A stretch of DNA of 64,000 bases from Actinomycetota bacterium (GTDB lineage Bacteria; Actinomycetota; Actinomycetes; S36-B12): NCBI GenBank assembly GCA_016870515.1, contig VGBL01000007.1, positions 59,619-123,618 on the forward strand, given 5' to 3'. The translations under genes were made by a program, and so were the position numbers. Shown piece by piece: positions 43,814 to 52,540 of the stretch. The notes under the pieces were generated by a model, which worked only from the letters and a program-made list of their open reading frames with translations, was not told where the DNA came from and searched no databases. How positions within the stretch are numbered: the first letter of the stretch is position 1; each line of letters starts with the position of its first letter.

Positions 43814-44839
43814 ATGCGCGTGGGCGTCCTCACCGGCGGGGGCGACTGCCCCGGCCTCAACGCCGTCATTCGTGCGGTGGTCCGCAAGGGCATCAGGGAA
43901 TACGAATACGACTTCGTCGGCTTTCGCGACGGATGGAAGGGTCCGCTCGAAGGCACCACCATGCCCCTCGACATCGCGGCCGTGCGCGGCATCCTGCCCA
44001 GGGGCGGCACCATCCTCGGCTCATCGCGCTCCAACCCGATCAAGATCGAGGGCGGTGTCGAGCGCATCCAGCGCAATCTCGCCGACCTGGGCGTCGACGC
44101 TCTTATTGCCATAGGCGGCGAGGACACCCTCGGCGTCGCCACCAAGCTGGCCGACCACGGCCTGCCCGTCGTCGGCGTGCCCAAGACAATCGACAATGAC
44201 CTCAACGCGACCGACTACACCTTTGGCTTCGACACGGCCGTGACCATCGCAACCGAAGCCATTGATCGCCTGCACACCACGGCCGAGTCGCACCACCGCG
44301 TGCTCGTGATCGAGGTCATGGGCCGGCACGCGGGATGGATCGCGCTGCACTCTGGCATGGCGGGCGGCGCCAACGTCATCCTCATCCCCGAGGTGCCCTT
44401 CGATCTCGACCAGGTGTGCGGATGGGTCGAGCAGCGCTTCCATTCGCAATACGCGCCGATCATCTGCGTGGCCGAGGGTGCGCTGCCCAAGGACGGCGAC
44501 CTGATCACCAAGGACGCCACGGTCGATGCCTTCGGCCACGTGAAGCTGTCGGGTATCGGCGACTGGCTGGCATCGGCCATCGAGCAGCGCACCGGCAAGG
44601 AGTCGCGGGCTGCCGTGCTCGGTCATATCCAGCGCGGCGGCACGCCCACGGCCTTCGATCGAGTGCTGGCCACCCGCTTCGGCCTCAACGCCATCGAAGC
44701 CGTCAAGGACGGCGACTCGGGCAAGATGGTGGCCCTTCGCGGCACCGACATCGTGAGAGTGCCGCTGGCCGACGCCACCGGCACGCTCAAGACCGTTCCG
44801 ATCTCGCGCTACGAGGAGGCCGCAGCCTTCTTTGGCTGA
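43814..44839 (+). CDS. 6-phosphofructokinase, probably pyrophosphate-dependent
   Basis: A 341-residue PFK of the actinobacterial mixed-substrate group. Motifs: GGGDCPGLNAVIR, IGGEDTLGVA, PKTIDND, EVMGRHAGWIA. In the numbering of E. coli PfkA the two residues that set the phosphate donor read Asp104 (GGED) and Lys124 (PKTIDND). This is the pair known from PPi-dependent enzymes; ATP enzymes have Gly at both. It should therefore use pyrophosphate reversibly. ATG 43814 has GGGAG upstream; a TAGGCT box lies about 40 nt earlier. Confidence 0.93.
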   Translation: MRVGVLTGGGDCPGLNAVIRAVVRKGIREYEYDFVGFRDGWKGPLEGTTMPLDIAAVRGILPRGGTILGSSRSNPIKIEGGVERIQRNLADLGVDALIAIGGEDTLGVATKLADHGLPVVGVPKTIDNDLNATDYTFGFDTAVTIATEAIDRLHTTAESHHRVLVIEVMGRHAGWIALHSGMAGGANVILIPEVPFDLDQVCGWVEQRFHSQYAPIICVAEGALPKDGDLITKDATVDAFGHVKLSGIGDWLASAIEQRTGKESRAAVLGHIQRGGTPTAFDRVLATRFGLNAIEAVKDGDSGKMVALRGTDIVRVPLADATGTLKTVPISRYEEAAAFFG

Positions 44840-44854
44840 GGTCCACGCGCCCCG

Positions 44855-44860
44855 TACCCT
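44855..44860 (+). promoter_or_regulatory. -10 box TACCCT, leaderless start of aroG
   Basis: TACCCT is 7 nt before ATG 44868 and rejects the longer track start at 44832. Confidence 0.5.
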
Positions 44861-44867
44861 TATCCAC

Positions 44868-46193
44868 ATGTCCTCGATCACCTGGCCGGATCTGGCTGCC
44901 CGGCAGCAGCCCGTGTGGCCCGATCAGGATGCCCTTGAGCGGGTGCTCGCCGACCTGGGCTCGCAGCCGCCACTGGTCTTCGCGGGGGAGTGCGACACCC
45001 TGACCGTGCAGTTGGGCAAAGCTGCCCTGGGCAACGCGTTCGTGCTCACCGGTGGTGACTGCGCTGAGACCTTCGCCGCCAACACCGCCGATTCCATTCG
45101 CGCCCGACTCAAAACGGTGCTGCAGATGTCGATCGTGCTTACCTACGCCGCCTCCCTCCCCATCGTGAAGATGGGCCGGGTTGCCGGGCAGTACTTCAAG
45201 CCGCGTAGCCAGCCCATCGAGGTGCGCGATGGCATCGAGTTGCCGAGCTACCTCGGTGACGCGGTCAACGACATCGCCTTCAACCCTGAGTCGAGGCGTC
45301 CTGATCCCGCTCGCATGCTCCGCGCCTACCACGCCTCCGGCTCGGCCCTCAATCTCATTCGGGCATTTACGCAGGGCGGCTACGCCGACATGCGACAGGT
45401 GCACGCGTGGAACCAGGACTTCGTCCGCGAGTCGACCGCGGGCCAGCTCTACGATCGACTGGCGACCGAAATCGATCGCGCGCTGTCCTTCATGCAGGCG
45501 TGCGGTGCCGACCCGGAGGAGTTCAAGCGCGTCGAGTTCTACGCCGCCCACGAGGCGCTCAGCCTTGAGTACGAGCGTGCGCTTACGCGCATCGACTCGC
45601 GTACCGGCCTGCCCTATGACGTATCCGGCCACTTCCTGTGGGTCGGGGAGCGCACCCGACAGCTGGACGGTGCCCACATGCACTTCGCCTCCACCATCCG
45701 CAACCCCATCGGGATGAAGGTCGGCCCCACGGCCTCGCCCGAGGAGGTCCTAGACGCCGTCGAGATGCTCAATCCCGACCGCGTCCCCGGTCGGCTCAGC
45801 CTCATCACTCGAATGGGTGCGGGCAGGGTGCGCGACGCTCTCCCTGCTGTCGTACAGAAGGTCGAGGCCAGCGGCAATCCGGTCGTCTGGGTGTGCGACC
45901 CGATGCACGGCAACACCTTCGAGGCCAGCAGTGGCCACAAGACACGCTCCTTCGACGACGTCATCGGCGAGGTCGAGGGCTTCTTCGAAGTGCACCGCAC
46001 CCTCGGCACCATCCCCGGCGGCATCCACGTCGAGCTCACCGGTGATGACGTCACCGAATGCGTCGGTGGCTCCGGCGGACTGGCTGAAGACGGGCTTGGC
46101 TTCCGCTATGAGACCGCCTGCGACCCGCGCCTCAACCGCGAGCAGTCCCTGGAGTTGGCCTTCCTCGTGGCCGACATGCTGCTAAAGCGCTAG
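44868..46193 (+). CDS. aroG: Class II 3-deoxy-D-arabino-heptulosonate 7-phosphate synthase
   Basis: A 441-residue plant-type DAHP synthase, first enzyme of the shikimate pathway. Motifs: WPDLAARQQPVWPD, GGDCAETFA with the metal-binding cysteine, KMGRVAGQYFKPRS, VWVCDPMHGNT and GGIHVELTGDDVTEC. Position matches mycobacterial aroG (Rv2178c). Confidence 0.96.
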   Translation: MSSITWPDLAARQQPVWPDQDALERVLADLGSQPPLVFAGECDTLTVQLGKAALGNAFVLTGGDCAETFAANTADSIRARLKTVLQMSIVLTYAASLPIVKMGRVAGQYFKPRSQPIEVRDGIELPSYLGDAVNDIAFNPESRRPDPARMLRAYHASGSALNLIRAFTQGGYADMRQVHAWNQDFVRESTAGQLYDRLATEIDRALSFMQACGADPEEFKRVEFYAAHEALSLEYERALTRIDSRTGLPYDVSGHFLWVGERTRQLDGAHMHFASTIRNPIGMKVGPTASPEEVLDAVEMLNPDRVPGRLSLITRMGAGRVRDALPAVVQKVEASGNPVVWVCDPMHGNTFEASSGHKTRSFDDVIGEVEGFFEVHRTLGTIPGGIHVELTGDDVTECVGGSGGLAEDGLGFRYETACDPRLNREQSLELAFLVADMLLKR

Positions 46194-46262
46194 CGACCCG
46201 TCGCGAATTGCATGTCCGGTGTCGGCGTAGCCGCGGCCGCCGCGACGGGGCAGGATGAGCAC

Positions 46263-46772
46263 GTGAGCTCCCGCCGATTTGCGTCGCTCGTGCGCACCAC
46301 GGTCAAGACGCCGTGGCGCCCGGTCGGCATCGTTGCCGACGAAGACGGTGTCGTCGTCGCCTCGTGGTTTGGTGCCCCCCGTGACTCCGATGCCGCACAC
46401 ATCGACCTCGACTCCGCCCGTAAGGTGCGCCACATCGACGGCGCGAGCGATGCGATCCTGGCGTGGGTCAACGGTGATGTCGACGCGATCCTCGACGTGC
46501 CCGTCGACCAGCCGGGCGGCCCCTTCCAGCAGAAGGCCTGGAAGGCCATGCGCAAGGTGCGCGGTGGCACGACGGTGACCTACGCCGACGTCGCCCGCAT
46601 GGCCGGCAGTCCCAAGGCCGTACGCGCGGCCGGCACGGCGTGCGCGCTCAACCACGTGGCACCGTTCGTGCCGTGCCATCGGATCATCCACACGGACGGG
46701 ACGATCAGCGCCTATGGATTCGGGCCCGACCTGAAGGTGCTCCTGTTGGAGCACGAGGGAGCCCTGCTCTAG
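46263..46772 (+). CDS. ogt: Methylated-DNA--protein-cysteine methyltransferase
   Basis: A 169-residue repair protein. The C-terminal domain has GTTVTYADVARMAGSPKAVRA for DNA binding and the active-site motif VPCHRII with the methyl-accepting cysteine, so it should be active rather than an alkyltransferase-like protein. GTG 46263 is preferred over the track start at 46212, which adds a low-complexity Ala run. It converges on the kinase gene. Confidence 0.92.
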   Translation: MSSRRFASLVRTTVKTPWRPVGIVADEDGVVVASWFGAPRDSDAAHIDLDSARKVRHIDGASDAILAWVNGDVDAILDVPVDQPGGPFQQKAWKAMRKVRGGTTVTYADVARMAGSPKAVRAAGTACALNHVAPFVPCHRIIHTDGTISAYGFGPDLKVLLLEHEGALL

Positions 46773-46774
46773 CG

Positions 46775-48736
46775 TTAGATGATCGTGATCGTGACCGTGC
46801 TGCCTGCGGGCAGCATCGTGCCGGAAGATGGATCCTGCAGGATCACCCGATCTAGCGCGATCACCGGCGGCTCGTTGACCGAGACGTTGAGGCCGAGTGA
46901 GTAGAGCAGGTCGATCGCATCCTGGCGCGGCATGTCGATGAGGTAGGGCACCTCGACCGGAGGCGGCCCCTTCGAGACGACCAGCGCCACCGTGCTACCG
47001 ACGTCGACCTTCTCGCCCTTGCCCGGCGTCGAGGAGACGACCTCACCCTCGGCGTATTCGGTCGAGAAGTCCTCGGTCGTGGTGACGATGAGCCCGGCTG
47101 CCTCGAGTTGAGCCTTGGCCTCATCGACCGGCGTGCCGGCGAGGTTGGGGATCTTGACCGGCTTGGGGCCCTTGGACACCACGAGCTTGACGACGGTGCC
47201 CGGCTTGAGTTCGTCCCCGGCAGGCGGGTCACTCGACACCACCTTGCCCACGGCGACGACCGCGTCGTATTCCTCGGTCACCGAGCCCGCGCTCAACTTC
47301 GCCTCGGCGAGAGCGGCACCGGCCTCCTCGACGGTGAGTCCGGTGACGACGGGCACCGCGTAGCGTTCGGGGCCAAGCGACAAGACGACGCCGATGCTCG
47401 ACCCGTTGGCCGCTGACGCTCCGGGCTCGGGGTTTGACGAGATGATCAGGCCCTTGGCGACGGTCTCGCTGAATTCCTCTCCGGAGACCTCGAGGGTCAG
47501 GCCCACCTGCTGGAGTGCCGATGTCGCCGCCGCTTCGTCCATGCCGATGACGCCGGGGACAGCGACCTGCTTGCCCGGTCCGGCGGCGAGATACCACCCC
47601 GCTACCGCGGCGCCGCCGACGGCGAGGAGCAGCAGCAGGATCGCGATGAGCCATCCGCGCTTGCGAGGTCGCGGTGGGGCAGCGCGGGGCGGTGCGGGGC
47701 GTTCGCCCGGAGCAAGTGGGCGAGCGGTGACGGCGGCGGGGGGTGCACCGCCGCCGGCAGACGCGATCGCGAGGTCTGCGGGCACGACGAGGGTGTCCTG
47801 CGTCGTGCGCGACATGGGCTGCGGGGGAGGCATGGTGCGTCGTATGCGACGGACATCGGCCAAGAAGCTGCGAGAGTCGGGATAGCGCGCCGCGGGGTCG
47901 CGACGCGTCGCGGTGGCGATCAGCGCGTCGACATCGGGGGGAATCGTCGGGCGTAGTGATGATGCCGGCGGTACGTCGGCGTTGACGTGCTGGTAGGCGA
48001 CGGTGAGCGGGTTTTCGGCGGCGAACGGCACCTGCCCGGTCACCATCTCGAAGAGGCAGATGCCGGCACCGTATACGTCGGAGCGCGCGTCGGCATCGCC
48101 ACGCTCGACATGCTCGGGGGAGAGGTAGGCGACGGTGCCGATGAGCATGCCCTGCGTAGCAGACGTGACATTGGTGACGGCACGTGCAAGACCGAAGTCG
48201 GTCACCTTCACCCGGCCGTCGTCGGAGATGAGGATGTTTTCGGGCTTGACGTCGCGATGCACGAACCCGGCGTTGTGGGCCGCGGCAAGCGCCTCCAACA
48301 TCGGGTCGAGGATCGTCAGAGCCTGCTCGGGGGTCAGGGCACCGTAGTCGCGCAGGACATCGCGCAGCGTGCGGCCCGCCACGAACTCCATGGCGAGGTA
48401 GGGCACGCCATCGGCCTCGCCCTGGTCAAAGACGGCGACGACGTGCGGGTGGCTGAGTTGGGCGGCCGCACGCGCCTCGCGCCGGAAGCGCGCGATGAAC
48501 TCCGCGTCTTCGGCCAGCGCCGGACTCATGACCTTCAGCGCCACGGTGCGGTCCAGCCGCGTGTCGACCGCCTCGTAGACGGTCGCCATGCCGCCGCGCG
48601 CCAGGCGCGCGACGATCCGATAGCGGCCGTCCACGAGGGTCCCGACCAGGGGATCTGGGATCGCGGGGACCGCCGAGCCCGACAGGGTCGGCTCTGCCGA
48701 CCCTCCGGGCCGGACCGGTTGGGCAGGGGTCTCCAT
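46775..48736 (-). CDS. Ser/Thr protein kinase with PASTA domains (PknB-like)
   Basis: A 653-residue receptor kinase. Kinase domain about residues 38-300: LARGGMATVYEA, VALKVM, HRDVKPENIL, DFGLA, a Thr-rich activation loop and YLSPEH. A proline-rich linker and one membrane helix (around 365-385) follow. Four extracellular PASTA repeats end the protein; their starts include VAVPGVIGMDE, YAVPVVTGLT, VKIPNLAGTP and VEVPYLIDMP. PASTA domains sense peptidoglycan fragments or lipid II. In mycobacteria the kinase beside aroG (PknL) has no PASTA repeats, as I recall. Confidence 0.94.
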   Translation of the reverse strand: METPAQPVRPGGSAEPTLSGSAVPAIPDPLVGTLVDGRYRIVARLARGGMATVYEAVDTRLDRTVALKVMSPALAEDAEFIARFRREARAAAQLSHPHVVAVFDQGEADGVPYLAMEFVAGRTLRDVLRDYGALTPEQALTILDPMLEALAAAHNAGFVHRDVKPENILISDDGRVKVTDFGLARAVTNVTSATQGMLIGTVAYLSPEHVERGDADARSDVYGAGICLFEMVTGQVPFAAENPLTVAYQHVNADVPPASSLRPTIPPDVDALIATATRRDPAARYPDSRSFLADVRRIRRTMPPPQPMSRTTQDTLVVPADLAIASAGGGAPPAAVTARPLAPGERPAPPRAAPPRPRKRGWLIAILLLLLAVGGAAVAGWYLAAGPGKQVAVPGVIGMDEAAATSALQQVGLTLEVSGEEFSETVAKGLIISSNPEPGASAANGSSIGVVLSLGPERYAVPVVTGLTVEEAGAALAEAKLSAGSVTEEYDAVVAVGKVVSSDPPAGDELKPGTVVKLVVSKGPKPVKIPNLAGTPVDEAKAQLEAAGLIVTTTEDFSTEYAEGEVVSSTPGKGEKVDVGSTVALVVSKGPPPVEVPYLIDMPRQDAIDLLYSLGLNVSVNEPPVIALDRVILQDPSSGTMLPAGSTVTITII

Positions 48737-48828
48737 GGCGTTCCCGAGTCTAGGTCGGCGCCACGCCCCAGCCCGGGATGCGCGGGTCCGGCGTGGCAGG
48801 CCCGCTCACTCCTGGGCAGGATGGTCGG

Positions 48829-49290
48829 GTGAGCCGCCGCGCCGAGATTGCCATGTCCCCGGCCGAGGTGGATTCCTATCTCTCACGAGCCCGCACCCTC
48901 ATCCTCGCCACGATCGGGCCGGATGGCGTTCCTGATCCGGTCGGCATGTGGTTCGTGATGCGCGACGGCGAGCTCTGCATGCGCACCTACGCCAAGTCGC
49001 AAAAGGTCGCCAACGTACGCCGGGATCCGCGCGTCTCGGCTCTCGTCGAGGATGGTGAGCGCTACGCCGAGCTCCGCGGAGTTCAGCTCAGCGGCAGGCT
49101 CGAGATCTCCGACGACATTGAGGTGATCTGCGATATCGCCGCTGCTTTGCTCGTGAAGTACGAAGGCCTAGATCCCGGCGACGTGCCCGCCGTGCGCGAG
49201 GCCTACCGGCCTACGGCGGCCAAGCAGGCCGCCTTTCGGCTGGTCGTCGAGCGCGTGGTGTCGTGGGACCACACCAAGCTGGTGCCCTGA
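48829..49290 (+). CDS. PPOX-class flavin/F420-binding split-barrel protein
   Basis: A 153-residue pyridoxamine-oxidase-like fold: LILATIGPDGVPDPVGMWFV, LCMRTYAKSQKVANVRRDPRVSAL in outline, and RYAELRGVQLSGRLEI. The pattern suits F420- or FMN-dependent reductases of actinobacteria. GTG 48829 or ATG 48853 may be the start. Confidence 0.82.
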   Translation: MSRRAEIAMSPAEVDSYLSRARTLILATIGPDGVPDPVGMWFVMRDGELCMRTYAKSQKVANVRRDPRVSALVEDGERYAELRGVQLSGRLEISDDIEVICDIAAALLVKYEGLDPGDVPAVREAYRPTAAKQAAFRLVVERVVSWDHTKLVP

Positions 49291-49295
49291 TCCCC

Positions 49296-49631
49296 ATGGA
49301 GCGCTTGACCTACCTCGGCGTCCTCGTCTTCATCTTCTTCGGCTCCGCATGGCTGGAGATCGCCCTGCGTACCCGCGTGTTCCGCCGCTGGAAGCGACTC
49401 CTGCTCGCACTCTCGGTACCGGTGGTGGTCTTCGTCATCTGGGACATCTGGGCGATCGCCAGCGGCCACTGGGCCATCGACCCTGATCGCACGCTGGGGA
49501 TCCGACTCTTCGGGATCCTGCCTGTCGAGGAACTCATCTTCTTCCTCGTGGTGCCGATCGCTTCGATCCTCAGCCTGGAGGCTGTGCGTTCGGTCAAGGG
49601 ATGGCCGCTGGGCGATGAGGCATCGAGATGA
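49296..49631 (+). CDS. crtYc: Lycopene cyclase small subunit, CrtYc-like
   Basis: A 111-residue protein with three membrane helices and the conserved PVEELIFFLVVP motif of heterodimeric lycopene cyclases. It works with the next gene to cyclise one or both ends of lycopene. ATG 49296 starts 5 nt after the previous stop; its end overlaps crtYd as ATGA. Confidence 0.88.
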   Translation: MERLTYLGVLVFIFFGSAWLEIALRTRVFRRWKRLLLALSVPVVVFVIWDIWAIASGHWAIDPDRTLGIRLFGILPVEELIFFLVVPIASILSLEAVRSVKGWPLGDEASR

Positions 49632-50083
49632 CCTACACGCAGATCGGTATCCTCTTCGTCGTCGCCGTTGTCGTGTCCGACCTGCTGGTGCTGCGCACGC
49701 GCCTGGTCACGCGCAAGGGCTTCTGGGTCGCCTACGCCATCGTGCTGTTCTTCCAGTGCGTCACCAACGGCGTGCTGACATCGCTTCACGTGTTCACCTA
49801 CGCCGACTCGGCCATCGTCGGCGACCAGCCCGCGTCGGATGGGCCGCCGCCGTTTTTCGGCCAGGGCCGAATCTTCTTCCAGCCTTTCGAGGACCTGCTC
49901 ATGGGTTTCTCACTCTGCCTGCTGGCGATGGCGCTGTGGATCTATTGGGGCAGGCGCGGCGTGCAACGCACGCCGATGTCGGGGCCGCCGATCTGGCGAT
50001 GGTCAGGTCGCGTGCCGTCCACGGCGCCGAGCGCGGACGGCCCGGGCCCAGGCGGGGCCCGCGACGGCGAGCCGACGGCGTAG
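49628..50083 (+). CDS. crtYd: Lycopene cyclase small subunit, CrtYd-like
   Basis: A 151-residue protein with three membrane helices and the PFEDLLMGFSL motif, the second half of the heterodimeric cyclase. A proline/glycine-rich C-terminal tail of about 35 residues overlaps the crtB 3' end by 81 nt on the opposite strand, so this tail may be non-conserved. Confidence 0.87.
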   Translation: MTYTQIGILFVVAVVVSDLLVLRTRLVTRKGFWVAYAIVLFFQCVTNGVLTSLHVFTYADSAIVGDQPASDGPPPFFGQGRIFFQPFEDLLMGFSLCLLAMALWIYWGRRGVQRTPMSGPPIWRWSGRVPSTAPSADGPGPGGARDGEPTA

Positions 50084-50923
50084 CGGCACCGTCGCGCGCC
50101 GGTCGAATACCTCGTAGTCGATGTTCTCCACCTCGTCGATGATGCCGCAGTAGAGGACGCGGGCTGCCTCGATGCACGGCTGCGAGTCGGGGGAGAGAAG
50201 TGCGATGCCCGGTCGCGAGCGCTCCTCGAGCATGCGCACTCGGGCGATCTGCGCGGCGAGCGCTGACTTGATGGCAGGCGTGGCCACGCGCGTCTCCAGA
50301 TCTGCCCGCGTGACGCCGTGCTCGGCAAGCTCATCGAGCGGCAGGTAGACGCGTCCGCGCTCGAGGTCTTCGCCCACGTCGCGAATGAAGTTGGCCAGCT
50401 GGAACGCCACGCCGAGGTCCATGGCCCGGTCGTAGGCCTCGGCTGCTCGCGGTTCGAGGATGGGCACCATCTGCAGGCCGATGACCGCGGCCGAACCGTA
50501 GACGTATTCGAAGAGCGCGTCGTAGGTGGCGTAGTCGCGCACGGTCAGGTCCATCCGCATCGAGTGCAGGAATGCCTCGAAGTGCTCGAGCGGGATCTTC
50601 CAGGTGCGGACGGTGTCGACGAGGGCCCGGCCGACGGGGTCGTGCGACCGCCCTCGGCGCAGGTCGGCCAGGATCTCGTTGCCCCACGACCCCAGCCAGT
50701 CGGCCTTCTCCCGGTCGCTCAGGGTCGAGGACAGGTCGTCGACGATCTCGTCGGCGTAGCGCGCGAAGCCGTAGAGCGCGTGCACATAGGGCCGCTTGCG
50801 TGGCGGAAGCAGCAGAGTGGCGAGGTAGTAGGTCTTGCCGTGCTGCGCATTGAGTCGCTTGCATCGCTCGTAGGAGGCGCGCAACGACGCATCGCGGATG
50901 CCCGCGGCATCGAGTTCGTTCAC
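50003..50923 (-). CDS. crtB: Phytoene synthase
   Basis: A 306-residue head-to-head prenyl synthase that condenses two GGPP to phytoene. Asp-rich motifs ARYADEIVDD and NFIRDVGEDLERGRVYLP, plus HGKTYYLATLLLP near the N-terminus. GTG 50923 overlaps the GT87 stop. It belongs to the minus-strand unit crtE-crtI-GT87-crtB. Confidence 0.95.
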   Translation of the reverse strand: MNELDAAGIRDASLRASYERCKRLNAQHGKTYYLATLLLPPRKRPYVHALYGFARYADEIVDDLSSTLSDREKADWLGSWGNEILADLRRGRSHDPVGRALVDTVRTWKIPLEHFEAFLHSMRMDLTVRDYATYDALFEYVYGSAAVIGLQMVPILEPRAAEAYDRAMDLGVAFQLANFIRDVGEDLERGRVYLPLDELAEHGVTRADLETRVATPAIKSALAAQIARVRMLEERSRPGIALLSPDSQPCIEAARVLYCGIIDEVENIDYEVFDRRATVPLRRRLAVAGPAWARAVRARRRGRHAT

Positions 50924-52536
50924 GCAGTCTGGCCCTCCTGCGGCCCGATCCTGCCACGGAAGACCGATTGCTTGGCTCGTGCCTCCGCCGGTGCATTGGT
51001 CGGCAGGAGCCCACGGGAGAGCGGGCCCCCCAGGACGAGCCGGCGTTCGCGAGGGCTAACGAGCAGCACGAGTCCGACGACGGCGAATGCCGCGAGGATG
51101 GCCAGGCCATCGCTGAACTCGAAGAGGTTGTCGGATGTCGCGCTCGACTCTGCCATGCCATGCAGGGAGAAGCCCGCGATCAGCAGGATGACCCAGCGCA
51201 GTTGCGCCGCCGTCAGGCCGGTCGCGGCAAACAGCGGCAGGAACCACAGCAGGTACCACGGCTGGAACGCCGGCCCGAGCACGACGACGGCCACGAAGGC
51301 GAGGGCGCAGCCGCGCACCGGGCTGCGCCCCTCGGGGCGAAGGATCAGGCACACCACGATGCCGAGCCCGGCGATCGCGCCGATGAGCCGGGCGATGGCC
51401 ACCGCCATGTTGTTGTCGATGGTCAGGCCGAGCCAGGTGGTGCCTCCACCGACGATCATGCCGATCGCGGTGGGCGGCGAGAGCCACGTGCGCACCTCGC
51501 CGGGTGCGGACAGTGCGCTGATCCAGCCGAAGCCCAAGCCGGCGAGCAACGCGGTGGCGAGGAAGACCGCGCCCGCGATGATGCCCGCGAGCAGCCATCC
51601 GCGGATGCGCTGCCACCAGCCGGACTGCAGGCCGGCCCACTGGAGCCCGATGAAGGGCAGGGCGAGGAAGGCGATCGGCTTGACCGATGCGGCCAGCGCG
51701 ATGGCGGCCGCGCCCGATGCGGCATGTCGCTCGGCCGCCAGGCACAGCCCCATGACCACGAGCCCTGCCATCAGCGCGTCGTTGTGCGCGCCGGCGACGA
51801 AGTGCATGACGACGAGGGGGTTGAGTGCGCTAAGCCACAGCGCGCGCGAGGGATTGATGCCGTGCAGGAAGGCGAGCCGGGGCACGTAGACGACGAGGAG
51901 GGCGAGCCCGATGAGGGCGATGACCCGGAAGACGAGTGCGGCCAGCGCGGGCTGGTCGGTCGCGAAGTTGGCGACCCCGCGGGAGATCAGTAGGAAGAAC
52001 GGGCCGTAGGGCGTGGGTGTCTCGGCCCACATCGGGTCGACGCCGTCTTGGAACCATCCGTCGACGACGGAGACGCCCGTGGAGTAGGGATCGGCTCCCA
52101 TGTCGAGCACGCGCCCCTGCGCGAAGTAGCTGTAGACGTCGCGGCTAAACAGCGGCGGTGCGATGAGCAGAGGCGCGCACCACGCCGCGAGGATCGCGGT
52201 CATCGAGCCCGGGGTCGCGTCGACGAGCGCGTGCGGGTCGTCGCGATCGGCGAGGAGGTCGTGTCCGAGGATGAGCCACGCCTGCAGCAGCAGCGCGACG
52301 CCGACGAAGATCAGCGCGCGTGACATCAGCGTGCCGAGCGTGGTGCCGCGCAGTGCCTCGACATAGGCGATCTCGATGACGCCGGTCTTCAGCGGCAGCC
52401 AGCCGACGCCGAAGGCGCCGATGGTGAGCAGCAGCGATCCGGCGAAGCCCGGCAGGCCGTAGCGGGCGAGCATGCGCCCGTCGAGCCAGCCCGTCGAGGG
52501 CGGCTTGGCCGCCCCGTCGTGCCCGGATCGCGTCAC
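50920..52536 (-). CDS. GT87 alpha-1,6-mannosyltransferase, MptA/MptB-like
   Basis: A 538-residue membrane protein with about thirteen helices and the GT-C loop SRDVYSYFAQGRVLDMGADPYS typical of MptA/MptB (shortened here to its core DVYSYFAQG). It transfers mannose from polyprenyl-phosphomannose onto lipoglycan. The gene lies between crtB and crtI, as mptA lies beside idsA2 in mycobacteria. GTG 52536 is 4 nt past the crtI stop; the track ORF to 52797 overruns crtI. Confidence 0.85.
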   Translation of the reverse strand: MTRSGHDGAAKPPSTGWLDGRMLARYGLPGFAGSLLLTIGAFGVGWLPLKTGVIEIAYVEALRGTTLGTLMSRALIFVGVALLLQAWLILGHDLLADRDDPHALVDATPGSMTAILAAWCAPLLIAPPLFSRDVYSYFAQGRVLDMGADPYSTGVSVVDGWFQDGVDPMWAETPTPYGPFFLLISRGVANFATDQPALAALVFRVIALIGLALLVVYVPRLAFLHGINPSRALWLSALNPLVVMHFVAGAHNDALMAGLVVMGLCLAAERHAASGAAAIALAASVKPIAFLALPFIGLQWAGLQSGWWQRIRGWLLAGIIAGAVFLATALLAGLGFGWISALSAPGEVRTWLSPPTAIGMIVGGGTTWLGLTIDNNMAVAIARLIGAIAGLGIVVCLILRPEGRSPVRGCALAFVAVVVLGPAFQPWYLLWFLPLFAATGLTAAQLRWVILLIAGFSLHGMAESSATSDNLFEFSDGLAILAAFAVVGLVLLVSPRERRLVLGGPLSRGLLPTNAPAEARAKQSVFRGRIGPQEGQTA

Positions 52537-52540
52537 GCGT

